From contig NZ_JAAGWY010000001.1 in assembly GCF_010686705.1 (NCBI RefSeq), positions 620,001 through 684,000 of the forward strand: DNA of 64,000 nucleotides, in the 5' to 3' direction. The notes under the pieces were generated by a model, which worked only from the letters and a program-made list of their open reading frames with translations, was not told the DNA's origin and searched no databases. Position 1 is the first letter of the stretch, and each line of letters opens with the position of its first letter. Of this stretch, positions 28,063-36,444 are shown piece by piece. A program made the position numbers and the translations under genes. Origin of the DNA: Leifsonia tongyongensis. GTDB lineage: Bacteria; Actinomycetota; Actinomycetes; Actinomycetales; Microbacteriaceae.

Positions 28063-29640
28063 GTGCGAGCCGTCGCTCGTGCGCTCTGGACCGCGGTCGG
28101 GTCAACGCTTGTCGCCGGCCTTCTCTTTCAACTTTCAGAGCAGGTGCCCGCACACGCCGCAACAACGTGTGCGGATTCAGCCTGTGCCGACATTCCCGCC
28201 GGGAGAAGAGAAGTCGCGCAACTCCTGATGACCTACACGAATGGGACTCCCGGTCGGCCGAAACTCACCGGCGGCTATTCCGGAATCATTCCGACGATCA
28301 GTGGAATCGCAAGTGGCTCAATCGGACCGGGAGCCCGTTGTGATGTCGACGTACGCTCCCTCCAAGTTGTCGCAATCGTGGCGAAGAAGTACGGATCTGT
28401 CCAGCTCAACGATCTCAATCGCAATTGTGCCGGCGATCCGGGGGCAACGTGCGATGGAAGAACGATTGACATCAGTCCAGTCCACTGCGTCGAGCGACTG
28501 TCACCGCCGCAAGGCATCGACTTCGGCACAATTGGGGGCCTCGGCTCACCGTCACCCGCTTACTCGAAGGCCCTCCTCTCCTTTCTATCAGGCGTTATCC
28601 CGGCCGGCTCCCGCGCTGAAAAGAACTGTGAAGATGGCAGCTTCTCCAACTTTGAGCGGTTCTCTGCCACGGGTTGTCATCACCAGCACGTCGATTTCCT
28701 TCGCTCGGGCGGCGCGAAACTGAACATCCCCACCTCATCGTCGTCAGCCGGCACCGACTTGTGCCCGTCGACGCCGGGGTTCTCGCTCTTCTCGGGTTGT
28801 CCGCTGCCGCGCTCGGCGAACAGCACTGACTTCAATCACGACAGACGAGCGGATGTGTTCTTTGCCAACCCCAACGGGCAATGGTGGGTGTCCGACAGTG
28901 GCAACTCCAAATGGCGCATCTCTGCGAGCACCGGTGTGCCGATCGACTACTTGCAGTTCGCCGATTTCAACGGAGACGGCACGGACGACGTATTCTGGCC
29001 GAACCCGAACGGACAGTGGTGGGTCTCCTACGGCGGCAACACCAAATGGCAGATCCTCGCCAGCGCGGGAGTTCCCGGTGAGCAGCTTCAGCTCGGCGAT
29101 TTCAATGGTGACGGGAAGGCAGACGTGTTCTACGCTCACCCGAACGGCCATTGGTGGGTGTCCTACGGCGGCAACAGCAAGTGGGCGATAACAGCGACCG
29201 CCGTCGTCCCAGCGGGGAAGCTCCGGATCGCGGACTTCAACGGCGACGGCAAGGACGACGTATTCTGGGCCAACCCGAACGGCCAATGGTGGGTGTCCTA
29301 CGGCGGCAACAGTAAATGGCAGGTCATGGCCAGTGCAGGCGTCCCGGTCGAGCAGTTGAGGTTCGGCGATTTCAACGGTGACGGCAAGGCCGATGTGCTC
29401 TGGACCAACCCGAACGGACAGTGGTGGGTCTCCTACGGGGGCAACACCAAATGGATCATCACCGCAACAGCAGGCGTTCCGGGTGAGCAACTCCAGGTCG
29501 CGGATCTCAACGGCGACGGCAAGGCGGACGTGTTCTGGGCCAACCCCAACGGGCAATGGTGGGTCTCCTACGGCGGCAACAGCCAATGGGTCATCACCGC
29601 GGCAGCGGGCGTTCCCTCCAGCCAACTCGCCACACGATAG
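28063..29640 (+). CDS. Secreted FG-GAP/VCBS-like repeat protein
   Basis: 525 residues. Signal peptide ending near AHA-A (about residue 33). Residues about 40-220 are a Cys-rich domain containing GRTIDISPVHC and GCHHQHVDF, which recalls DD-peptidase (M15-type) metal motifs but is not convincing. Residues 256-525 are six exact-length 45-residue repeats (135 bp, 28828-29637). Each has D-x-N-x-D-G calcium-loop motif DFNGDGKADVFW and then NPNGQWWVSYGGNSKW. The pattern is that of FG-GAP-like beta-propeller blades. The repeats are also close at DNA level, implying recent duplication or gene conversion. Likely a secreted or wall-associated binding protein. Lower GC suggests transfer. Confidence 0.8.
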   Translation: MRAVARALWTAVGSTLVAGLLFQLSEQVPAHAATTCADSACADIPAGRREVAQLLMTYTNGTPGRPKLTGGYSGIIPTISGIASGSIGPGARCDVDVRSLQVVAIVAKKYGSVQLNDLNRNCAGDPGATCDGRTIDISPVHCVERLSPPQGIDFGTIGGLGSPSPAYSKALLSFLSGVIPAGSRAEKNCEDGSFSNFERFSATGCHHQHVDFLRSGGAKLNIPTSSSSAGTDLCPSTPGFSLFSGCPLPRSANSTDFNHDRRADVFFANPNGQWWVSDSGNSKWRISASTGVPIDYLQFADFNGDGTDDVFWPNPNGQWWVSYGGNTKWQILASAGVPGEQLQLGDFNGDGKADVFYAHPNGHWWVSYGGNSKWAITATAVVPAGKLRIADFNGDGKDDVFWANPNGQWWVSYGGNSKWQVMASAGVPVEQLRFGDFNGDGKADVLWTNPNGQWWVSYGGNTKWIITATAGVPGEQLQVADLNGDGKADVFWANPNGQWWVSYGGNSQWVITAAAGVPSSQLATR

Positions 29641-29655
29641 CCGGAATCGCGACCC

Positions 29656-30033
29656 TCACGGATCGTGCCGCGGCTCGTGACTCACCAGCCCGACGGTGTT
29701 GCCTTCGCTGTCGCGGATGAACCCCATCCACTCGTCCGTGCCGGCCGGCCCCAGGGTGTCATCGGTGTGGGTGAAGATGACGTGAGGTTCGCCGATAATC
29801 TCAACCGCATCCGCCCGCAACTCCTCGATTCGGGCGCGCACGTCGTCGACCTGCAGGTAGACAAGAGCCGAGGGCGCCGCCTCCTCGAGCAGCAAACGCC
29901 CGATCCCGATGTTGAAGAACAGCAGCCCGGGAGAATCGAACCGCGCCGCCGGCGGGCCACCGAGAAGGCGCTCGTAGAACTCAGCAGCGCGGTCGAGGTC
30001 ATCCGCATGCTGTGCGACCTGGAGGATTTCCAT
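29656..30033 (-). CDS. VOC (glyoxalase/bleomycin-resistance fold) protein
   Basis: 125 residues, one VOC unit pair: QVAQHADDLDRAAEFYERLLGG, PGLLFFNIGIGRLLLEE, LVYLQVDDVRARIEELRA, and GFIRDSEGNTVGLVSHEP. His/Glu metal positions are partially present (H9 in VAQHADD; E118 in VSHEP uncertain). Cytoplasmic enzyme or binding protein of unknown substrate. ATG at 30031-30033 with GGAAGG upstream. It follows the RND pump gene on the same strand but is separated by a hairpin. Confidence 0.85.
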   Translation of the reverse strand: MEILQVAQHADDLDRAAEFYERLLGGPPAARFDSPGLLFFNIGIGRLLLEEAAPSALVYLQVDDVRARIEELRADAVEIIGEPHVIFTHTDDTLGPAGTDEWMGFIRDSEGNTVGLVSHEPRHDP

Positions 30034-30075
30034 CGGTGATCCGCCTTCCCGGGAGTCACCCCAGTATTCAGCGGA

Positions 30076-30109
30076 AAGGCCGCCCGCGCCAGAGCGGCGA
30101 GGCGGCCTT
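30076..30109 (-). terminator. Hairpin after the RND gene
   Basis: AAGGCCGCC (30076-30084) pairs with GGCGGCCTT (30101-30109), 22 bp past the RND stop on the minus strand, so it separates that gene from the VOC gene. Confidence 0.65.
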
Positions 30110-30130
30110 CGCGAGAACGCACGTGATCCG

Positions 30131-33100
30131 TTATGACTGTGCGGGCTCAGGCACTTCGTCGTCAGGCGTTCCCTGTTGCATCTGGGGTGCCTTCTCCCAA
30201 TCGGGCTCGACATGCTCGCCCGCCGCTACCTTCGCAGCACGCCGCGCGACCCGCCGCTCCCGCGCGCCCTCCACCAGGTTGTACAAGGTGGGCAGCACGA
30301 CCAGCGTGAGCAGCGTCGACGAGACGAGACCGCCGATCACGACGATCGCGAGCGGCTGCGAGATGAACCCGCCGTGACCGGTGAGGCCGATCGCCATCGG
30401 GAGCAGCGCGAAGATCGTCGCGAGCGCCGTCATCAGGATGGGGCGCAGACGACGCGACGCCCCGTGCAGCACGGCGTCGGGCACCGACCGACCCCGGCGC
30501 CGGTACTGGTTGACCAGGTCGACGAGCACGATCGCGTTGGTGACGACGATTCCGATGAGCATCAGCACACCGATGAGCGACGCGACACCGAGCGGGATGC
30601 CCGAGATGATCTGCAGGATGATCGCACCGGTGGCCGCGAACGGCACCGAGACGAGCAGCAGCAGCGGCTGGCGCAGCGAGCGGAAGGTCGCGACCATGAC
30701 GATGTAGACGATCAGGATGGCCGCGAGCAGCGCGATCCCGAGCTGCGAGAAGGCGTCCGACTGGCTCGCCGTCACACCGCCGATCTTCGCGGTCGCGCCG
30801 GACGGCAGGTCGGTGTCCTTGAGTGCCTTCTGCACGTCGGCGTTGGCGGTCGACAGGTTGTCGGTCCCGGGCGTGGCGGTGATGGTCGCACTCCGGAGTC
30901 CGCGTTCCGTGGTGACGGTCGCGGGCCCGTTGGTCTGCGCGACGGAGGCGAGCGTGTCGAGCGCGACCGGACCCGCCGCTGTCGGGACCTTCAGTGCCGA
31001 AAGCGCGGCGACCGTCGTCGGCGGGTTGTCGCTCTGGATGTAGATCTTCAGCGTCGAGTTGTCGATCGCTACCGAACCGACCGTGGTCGGCTGCATGGCC
31101 TGCGAGACGACAGTGCCGACGGCGACCTCACTGAGCCCGGCCTGTGCGGCCTTGATGCGGTCCACCTTGACGGCGACGTACGGGAGCGACGCACTGAGGT
31201 TGTCGGACGTCTGCTTGATCGAGTCGAGCTTCTTCAGTGAGGCGACGATCGCATCCGTCGAGGTCTGGAGGTCCTCGTTCGTCGACGCGGTGATGTCGAT
31301 CTCGATGTCGGTGGATGCGCCGAAACCACTCGACGACGAGACCGTGATGTCGCCCTGGCCGCTGATCTTCGACAGCTCGGACTCGACTGTGCTCTTCAGG
31401 GCTTCCTGGTCGGCGTTCGGGTCGGTGGTCACCGAGAACGTGATGCTGCCGCCGCCGCCGGAGAAGGCATCACGCAGGGCGCTTCCGGTCGAGCCGATGG
31501 ACAGCTGCACCGTCTTGATGCCCTTGGTGTCGAGGAGTTTCTGCTCGACGACCTTCGCCGCAGCATCCTGCGCCTCCAGGCTCGTGCCCGGCGGGAGTGT
31601 CTGCGAGATCGTCAGCGTGTTCTGCCCGGTCGACCCGAGGAAGTTCGTCTTCATCAGCGGGGTGAGCAGGATGGTCCCGATGAGGATCACCAGCGCGATG
31701 GCGATGGTCGTCTTCGAGTACCTGAGGGTCCAGCGGATGATCGGCAGGTAGCCCTTCTGCAGGCGCGACGGATGCTCGAGCTCGTCTTCGCCGGGGGCAC
31801 CGCCCTCATCCTCCGAGAGCACGACGATCTCATGCTTGCTCCCCTTCGGCGGACGCAGGAACCAGTACGCGAGCACGGGGACGATCGTCAGGGCAACCAG
31901 CAGCGACGACAGGAGAGCGATCGTCACCGTGAGGGCGAACGGCCTGAAGAGCTCGCCCGTGACATCGCCGACGAAGGCGATCGGCAGGAACACGGCGACG
32001 GTGGTGATCGTGGATGCGGTGATCGCGCCCGCGACCTCCCGCACGGCCCGCACGATGGTCGCCGCACGGTCGGCGCCGTGCACCATCTGCCGCTTGATGT
32101 TCTCGATGACGACGATCGAGTCGTCGACGACGCGCCCGATCGCGATGGTCAACGCGCCCAGCGTGATGATGTTGAGCGTGTAGCCGGTCGCCTGCAACCC
32201 GATGAACGTGATGAGCACGCTGGTGGGGATCGAGATGGCGGTGACGAGTGTCGCCCGCACGGAGAGCAGGAAGACGAGGATCACGAGCACCGCGAAGAAG
32301 AGGCCGAGCAGGCCCTCTTCGGTGAGCGAGTTGATCGACTGCTCGATGAACGGCGCCTGGTCGAACACGACGGTGATCTTCGCGTTGGAGCCCAGTTTCG
32401 CCTCGAGGTCGGAGACGATCGCGTTGACGCCTTTCGACACTTCTACGGTGTTCGCGGACGGCAGTTTCGTCACGGCGATCGTCAGCGCCGGCTTGCCGTC
32501 GACACGCGAGATGGATGTTGTGGGGTCGTCCGTGATGGCGACGGTCGAGACGTCGCCGATCGTTTTGGGCGCGGTCGGCGTCGCGGCCTGCTGCGCGGCG
32601 GCGGCCTGCGCGGCGGCGGCTCCGGCCGCGCCTGTCTGGCCGGTCGCCCCGGTCGCGCCGGCTGCCCCGGCTGCCCCCACTGCGCGCGACGGAATGAGGG
32701 GGAGCGAGGCGATGTCGTTCACAGAGCCGAGCTGGGTTCCGGTCTGCACGGAGAGCGTCTTGCCGTTCTCGGTGATCGCGCCGGCAGGGACGAGCACGCC
32801 GTTCTGCTGCAGCGCATCCTTGATCGCCTGTGACGTGAGCCCGGCCGAGGCGAGCTTCGCGCTGTCCGGAGTGATCGTGACACGCTGCCCGACCTCACCG
32901 ATGAGCTGAGCGTCGTTGACGCCCGTGACGTCCTTGATGTCGGGGATGGCGAGCTTCGTGATGTTCGCGCCGAGAGTCTTCTGGTCTTCGTCGCTGGTGA
33001 CGGCGAGCTGGATGACCGGGAGGTCGTCGAAACTCCCGGAGAGCACCTGCGGGTCGACGCCGTCCGGGAGGGTGGACTTGATCCGGTTGATGGCCTGGTC

Positions 33101-33427
33101 GATCTTCTGCTCGGCAGTGGCGAGGTTGGTGCCGTAGGTGAACTTCGCGGTGATCAGCGAGCGGTTGGTGCTGCTGACCGCCGAGGTGCTCTGCAGGTCG
33201 GGTACGCCCTGGATCGCTGTCTCGATCGGGGTGCTGACATCGTTGTTGACGACTTCGGGGGATGCGCCGGGGTAGCTGGTCACGATGGCCAGCTGCGGGA
33301 ACTGGATGGACGGCGCCAGCTCCTGCTTGAGGCTCGTCAGCGCGAGCCCTCCGAAGATGGCGACGACGACCGTGACGAGTGCGATGAGCGCACGGTTCTT
33401 CATGCTCAGGACAGCGAGAAAATGCAC
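30131..33427 (-). CDS. RND-family efflux permease (AcrB/SwrC-like) with collagen-like insert
   Basis: 1098 residues. Twelve-helix, two-half RND pump: MKNRALIALVTVVVAIFGGLAL at the N-terminus, the ELAPSIQFPQLAIVTSYPGASPEVV pore-domain start, helix 4 motif AIGRVVDDSIVVIENIKR, and a matching second half (GIVVTNAIVLVDLVNQYR). In a Gram-positive cell this acts like Bacillus SwrC, without an outer-membrane channel. The first porter domain has an Ala/Gly insert at about 250-288 (repeats of GAAGATGATG) not expected for the family. ATG 33427 gives MHFLAV; MKNRAL eight residues later is an alternative. A TTGCAC/GTGCAA palindrome lies 90 bp upstream. Confidence 0.93.
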   Translation of the reverse strand: MHFLAVLSMKNRALIALVTVVVAIFGGLALTSLKQELAPSIQFPQLAIVTSYPGASPEVVNNDVSTPIETAIQGVPDLQSTSAVSSTNRSLITAKFTYGTNLATAEQKIDQAINRIKSTLPDGVDPQVLSGSFDDLPVIQLAVTSDEDQKTLGANITKLAIPDIKDVTGVNDAQLIGEVGQRVTITPDSAKLASAGLTSQAIKDALQQNGVLVPAGAITENGKTLSVQTGTQLGSVNDIASLPLIPSRAVGAAGAAGATGATGQTGAAGAAAAQAAAAQQAATPTAPKTIGDVSTVAITDDPTTSISRVDGKPALTIAVTKLPSANTVEVSKGVNAIVSDLEAKLGSNAKITVVFDQAPFIEQSINSLTEEGLLGLFFAVLVILVFLLSVRATLVTAISIPTSVLITFIGLQATGYTLNIITLGALTIAIGRVVDDSIVVIENIKRQMVHGADRAATIVRAVREVAGAITASTITTVAVFLPIAFVGDVTGELFRPFALTVTIALLSSLLVALTIVPVLAYWFLRPPKGSKHEIVVLSEDEGGAPGEDELEHPSRLQKGYLPIIRWTLRYSKTTIAIALVILIGTILLTPLMKTNFLGSTGQNTLTISQTLPPGTSLEAQDAAAKVVEQKLLDTKGIKTVQLSIGSTGSALRDAFSGGGGSITFSVTTDPNADQEALKSTVESELSKISGQGDITVSSSSGFGASTDIEIDITASTNEDLQTSTDAIVASLKKLDSIKQTSDNLSASLPYVAVKVDRIKAAQAGLSEVAVGTVVSQAMQPTTVGSVAIDNSTLKIYIQSDNPPTTVAALSALKVPTAAGPVALDTLASVAQTNGPATVTTERGLRSATITATPGTDNLSTANADVQKALKDTDLPSGATAKIGGVTASQSDAFSQLGIALLAAILIVYIVMVATFRSLRQPLLLLVSVPFAATGAIILQIISGIPLGVASLIGVLMLIGIVVTNAIVLVDLVNQYRRRGRSVPDAVLHGASRRLRPILMTALATIFALLPMAIGLTGHGGFISQPLAIVVIGGLVSSTLLTLVVLPTLYNLVEGARERRVARRAAKVAAGEHVEPDWEKAPQMQQGTPDDEVPEPAQS

Positions 33428-33515
33428 GGGAGTTCCCTTGGCGGAATGTGGGTACAGGGGTGCCGCCTGCCCGGCGGCGGAGCCGCCTGCTGTGGCGCTC
33501 GGGGCCAGTATCTCA

Positions 33516-33530
33516 TTGCACCCTGTGCAA
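33516..33530. promoter_or_regulatory. Candidate operator upstream of the RND gene
   Basis: TTGCACCCTGTGCAA is a perfect 6-3-6 palindrome about 90 bp upstream of the RND start, in an AT-richer patch. A GGCGG/CCGCC hairpin lies between it and the gene (about 33474-33488). No regulator gene is adjacent, so the binding protein would be encoded elsewhere. Confidence 0.4.
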
Positions 33531-33547
33531 AAACATCAGACCCTGGT

Positions 33548-33617
33548 CCCATCCCCGCCCATCCCCACCCATCCCCACCCCGCGCCCCCACCCGCCCCCA
33601 TCCCGTCCGTCCCGCCA
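33548..33617. repeat. C-rich tract with three decamer repeats (left flank of the DUF559 unit)
   Basis: CCCATCCCCG, CCCATCCCCA, CCCATCCCCA run in tandem from 33548 to 33577, followed by further C-runs to 33617. The minus strand is therefore G-run-rich and could fold as a G-quadruplex. It ends 8 bp before the palindrome at 33626. Confidence 0.6.
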
Positions 33618-33625
33618 GCCGACCC

Positions 33626-33684
33626 ACGACTTGGCAGTTGTGGTCGTTCCCCGCGATTCATAACCACCGCAAGTGCCAAGTCGT
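33626..33684. repeat. 59-bp palindrome, ACGACTTGGC family, copy A
   Basis: Arms begin ACGACTTGGCA and end TGCCAAGTCGT; about 20 of 23 arm positions pair, around a 13-bp centre. It abuts the stop codon (33684-33686) of the DUF559-like gene. Copies B (34678-34736) and C (55197-55256) have the same length and ends. Confidence 0.85.
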
Positions 33685-34598
33685 CATGTCCGGCTCCATC
33701 CCTGACGCGCCAGCAGAGCCCGCACCGTGGCGAGGAGTTGCGGCTCGTCCGCGAGATCGGCCGCGCCGACTCGAAGCACCTCCTCACCGAGCACTTGCAG
33801 TCGCGCAGTCCTCCCGAAGTCGCGACGCCATTGTTCGCGATCGGTTCGATGCCCATCGCCCTCATACTCGACAACCAGCCGGTACTCGGGAAATCTCAGG
33901 TCCGGCCGGGCGACGAATCGCCCCGAAGCATCGCGAAGCTCGACGTTCACGTCCAGGCCAGGGAGTCCAGCCTCGACGAACATCGTTCTCAGCAGCGATT
34001 CCTGAGGCGACTCCGACCTTTCGTTCAGGAGAGCCAACGCCGCCGAAAGTTTTGCGACTCCTCGGCCCCTTCGTCGTCGCGTGACGGACTCGCGTAGTTT
34101 CCCGCGAGAAGTCAGCGGTCTGGTTCGAGCGATCAGGAAGTCGCCGAGTGCGACGAGCTCGCGAACGGACAGCACTGGAGCGAGGTCGCACCACGTGCGT
34201 TCCGGCGTAGTGACTGGCAGACCACGAACCACCGTGATCTCGGACTCGCAAAGGTCGAGCTGGTGTCCGGTTATGCCATCGACTCGGGGTGCTCTCCGCG
34301 GTGGCGTGACAGCGACATGCAGCGCGCGTTCCCGCTCAACGCGAACGGGGGCCGGCATGCCCAGTAAGAGGGCGGCGGTGCCGTGACTGAATACCGATCC
34401 GGCCGGCATGATCCCGAGATAGGCCGCGCAGCGATTCAGGAGAGTCGGTTCGATGAGTCGGGGAGTTCGCACGCCTCGAAAGGGCGCCGTGAGATCGGAG
34501 CTTCGAAGGCGCGCACGTCCGACTCCGGCCCGGTTCGCTTCGGCGACCAGGAATGGAAGATCACGAAAGCGCGGGTGCAGGGGTCCAGGCAAGCGCAT
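33684..34598 (-). CDS. DUF559-like (Vsr/PD-D/ExK-type) endonuclease-domain protein
   Basis: 304 residues from ATG 34598 (GAGGG just upstream); an upstream in-frame extension would run into palindrome B and is unlikely. Residues 1-190 resemble the AbiEi-type N-terminal region found with DUF559 proteins (helix-turn-helix-like start, then GSVFSHGTAALLLGMP, and VRGLPVTTPERTWCDLA). Residues 198-280 are the nuclease-like part: Glu200 in SPQESLLR, then Asp233 in RPDLRFPEYRLVVEYEGDGH with Glu244 and Glu246, the spacing of very-short-patch-type nucleases. Role unknown; many actinobacteria carry several. Here two 59-bp palindromes box the gene. Confidence 0.8.
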   Translation of the reverse strand: MRLPGPLHPRFRDLPFLVAEANRAGVGRARLRSSDLTAPFRGVRTPRLIEPTLLNRCAAYLGIMPAGSVFSHGTAALLLGMPAPVRVERERALHVAVTPPRRAPRVDGITGHQLDLCESEITVVRGLPVTTPERTWCDLAPVLSVRELVALGDFLIARTRPLTSRGKLRESVTRRRRGRGVAKLSAALALLNERSESPQESLLRTMFVEAGLPGLDVNVELRDASGRFVARPDLRFPEYRLVVEYEGDGHRTDREQWRRDFGRTARLQVLGEEVLRVGAADLADEPQLLATVRALLARQGWSRT

Positions 34599-34677
34599 CC
34601 CTCGACCTTGCCCGATTTCCTCCTGGAGTGTCGCCGTCTCTCCACAGGATCGCCGCCCGGTCGTCCGCCGCTCGACT

Positions 34678-34736
34678 ACGACTTGGCACTCGTGGCTGTT
34701 TTCAGGAGGCGAGAACAACCCCTACTGCCAAGTCAG
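34678..34736. repeat. 59-bp palindrome, ACGACTTGGC family, copy B
   Basis: Starts ACGACTTGGCACTCGTGG and ends CTACTGCCAAGTCAG; the inner arms are more diverged than in copies A and C. It lies 79 bp upstream of the DUF559-like ATG and 4 bp from the G-rich tract. Confidence 0.8.
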
Positions 34737-34740
34737 CGCC

Positions 34741-34793
34741 AGGAAAGGAGGGAGGGGAGGGGGCGAGGGGGGCGAGGAAGGGGGGCGAGGCGG
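34741..34793. other. G-rich tract (right flank of the DUF559 unit)
   Basis: Almost uninterrupted purine run with at least six runs of three or more G, in the gap between the MocR stop (34811) and palindrome B. It satisfies the G-quadruplex pattern on the plus strand and mirrors the C-rich tract on the opposite side of the DUF559-like gene. Confidence 0.6.
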
Positions 34794-34810
34794 GCGGCAG
34801 CCCGCGGGGG

Positions 34811-36382
34811 TCAGACGACGTCGGCGAGGTAGCCGGTGTCGGGGATGGGGTGGCGGAGGACGGCGGCCCAGGCGGCGGCGAGCGCGTCGAACGCGCGAGC
34901 CGTCTCGCCGGCCGAATACGTGATCGGGATGCGCAGGAAGCGCTCGAACGCCCCGTCGAAGCCGAACCGCGGCCCTGCGGTGATGGACAGCCCGTTGTTG
35001 CGAGCGCCCAGCGCGAGCTGGGAGCTGATCGGCGCGCCGATACCCACCCAGGCGGCGAGGCCGCCGTCGACCGCGGGCATCGTCCATTCGGGGAAGCGCT
35101 CGGACACGAGCATCCGCACGTCTTCCCGGCCGGCGCGCAGCTGCCCGCGCCGCTCTTCCATGATCGAGCCCATGTCGGGCAGCATCCGCGCCACGACGAG
35201 CTGTTCGATGATGGGCGTGCCGAGGTCGTTGGCCGGCTTCGCGGCGATCAGCCGGCGGATCGTCGCGCGCTCGGCACGGATCCATCCGATCCGCAGGCCG
35301 CCCCACAGGCTTTTACTCGCCGATCCGATGTGGATGACCGGCGCATCCCCCGCCCGGCCCTGGCCGTACATCCCGAGCGGGCCGAAGGTCTCCGCCCGGT
35401 CGATGTCGAGGTCGGCGGTGGTCTCGTCGGCGACCACGATCATCCCGTGGCCGGCCGCGGCGGCCAGGAGCCGCTCACGCGTCGTCACCGACATGGATGC
35501 GCCGGTCGGGTTGTGGAAATCCGGGATCACGTACGCGAGGGTCGGATTGGAGCGCGCGATGGCCTGTTCGATGGCGTCGGGATCCCAGCCGTCGTCGCCG
35601 CTGCCGCGTGCGCCGACCGAGCCGCGGCCGCCTGCCGAACCACTCCCGCCGACCACGCCGGCCGAACCGCTCGCGTCATCCCCCCGCATCCCCCGCATCG
35701 CTCGCACGCCTCGAGCGGCGCCGTCGGCCGGCACGACGGTGACGGGCACCAGCCTCGCCCCCGCCGACCGCAGCGCTTCGTACGCGTGGGGATAGGTCGG
35801 CATCTCGATGAGCGCGCGATCACCGCGGCTGAGGAGGGTCCGCGCGATGAGCGCGATCGCCTGCTGCGCGCCGACGGTGACAAGGATCTGGTCAGCGTCG
35901 GTGGGGAGGCCGCGCATCCGGTAGCGTTCGGCGATCGTCTCGCGCAGGTGCGGCAGCCCGACCGGGTCGTAGCCCGAGTCGGCGAGGAAGTGGGGCAGCT
36001 CTTCGGCCGCCGCGCGCGCGGCCGCGGCCAGTGTCGTCGCGGCGGGCAGCGCCGCCTTGCTGAAGTCGAGGAGTCCTTCGGCTTGCGCGGGCGCCGGGAC
36101 GAGCACGGGCCCCGGCAGCCGCGTGAGTGTCCCCGACCCGCGGAGGCTGGCCACGAATCCGGCGTCGCGGAGCTCACGGTATGCCGCGCTCACGGTCGTC
36201 CGACTGAGTTCGAGGCGTGCTGCGAGGTCGCGCTCGGCCGGCAGGCGCGTGTCGATCGGGATGCGTCCGTCGAGGACGAGCAGGCGGATGCGGTCGGCCA
36301 GCGCCTGGTAGTGCGCTCCGGTCCCCCGCCATTCGCCGAGGAGCGGTTCGAGGGCGCGTGCGCTGAGCTGAGCATCCGGCAT
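34811..36382 (-). CDS. MocR-type GntR/aminotransferase regulator
   Basis: 523 residues. N-terminal GntR winged helix (LADRIRLLVLDGRIPIDTRLPAERDLAARLELSRTTVSAAYRELRDAGF). It is fused to a fold-type I aminotransferase domain: YDPVGLPHLRETIAERY, DFHNPTGASMS, and the PLP lysine Lys357 in IGSASKSLWGGLRIGW. An odd 40-residue Gly/Ser/Arg-rich insert (about 224-265) interrupts the aminotransferase domain. ATG 36382 has AAGGTGG upstream; a TTG 42 bp earlier is possible. Divergent from a YczE gene, which MocR proteins commonly control; CCAATT sites lie in the gap. Confidence 0.92.
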   Translation of the reverse strand: MPDAQLSARALEPLLGEWRGTGAHYQALADRIRLLVLDGRIPIDTRLPAERDLAARLELSRTTVSAAYRELRDAGFVASLRGSGTLTRLPGPVLVPAPAQAEGLLDFSKAALPAATTLAAAARAAAEELPHFLADSGYDPVGLPHLRETIAERYRMRGLPTDADQILVTVGAQQAIALIARTLLSRGDRALIEMPTYPHAYEALRSAGARLVPVTVVPADGAARGVRAMRGMRGDDASGSAGVVGGSGSAGGRGSVGARGSGDDGWDPDAIEQAIARSNPTLAYVIPDFHNPTGASMSVTTRERLLAAAAGHGMIVVADETTADLDIDRAETFGPLGMYGQGRAGDAPVIHIGSASKSLWGGLRIGWIRAERATIRRLIAAKPANDLGTPIIEQLVVARMLPDMGSIMEERRGQLRAGREDVRMLVSERFPEWTMPAVDGGLAAWVGIGAPISSQLALGARNNGLSITAGPRFGFDGAFERFLRIPITYSAGETARAFDALAAAWAAVLRHPIPDTGYLADVV

Positions 36383-36399
36383 AAAGGCCACCTTAAGCG

Positions 36400-36436
36400 A
36401 ATTGGCCTCTTGATCAAAGTCCAATTGTGAAATTGG
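36400..36436. promoter_or_regulatory. Candidate MocR operator between mocR and yczE-like gene
   Basis: Three hexamers, AATTGG (36400-36405), CCAATT (36421-36426) and AATTGG (36431-36436), lie in a 62-bp divergent gap. They give alternating inverted repeats around TTGATCAA. Arrays of short direct or inverted sites are typical for MocR dimers. Inference. Confidence 0.5.
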
Positions 36437-36444
36437 ATGGAAGT

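Noticed and set aside
28828-29637. 135-bp tandem array considered as noncoding satellite
   Set aside because: The array is in frame, with a conserved DxNxDG calcium motif in every unit.
33684-34598. AbiE-type toxin-antitoxin module
   Set aside because: The N-terminal similarity to AbiEi is weak and no AbiEii-like toxin gene is adjacent.
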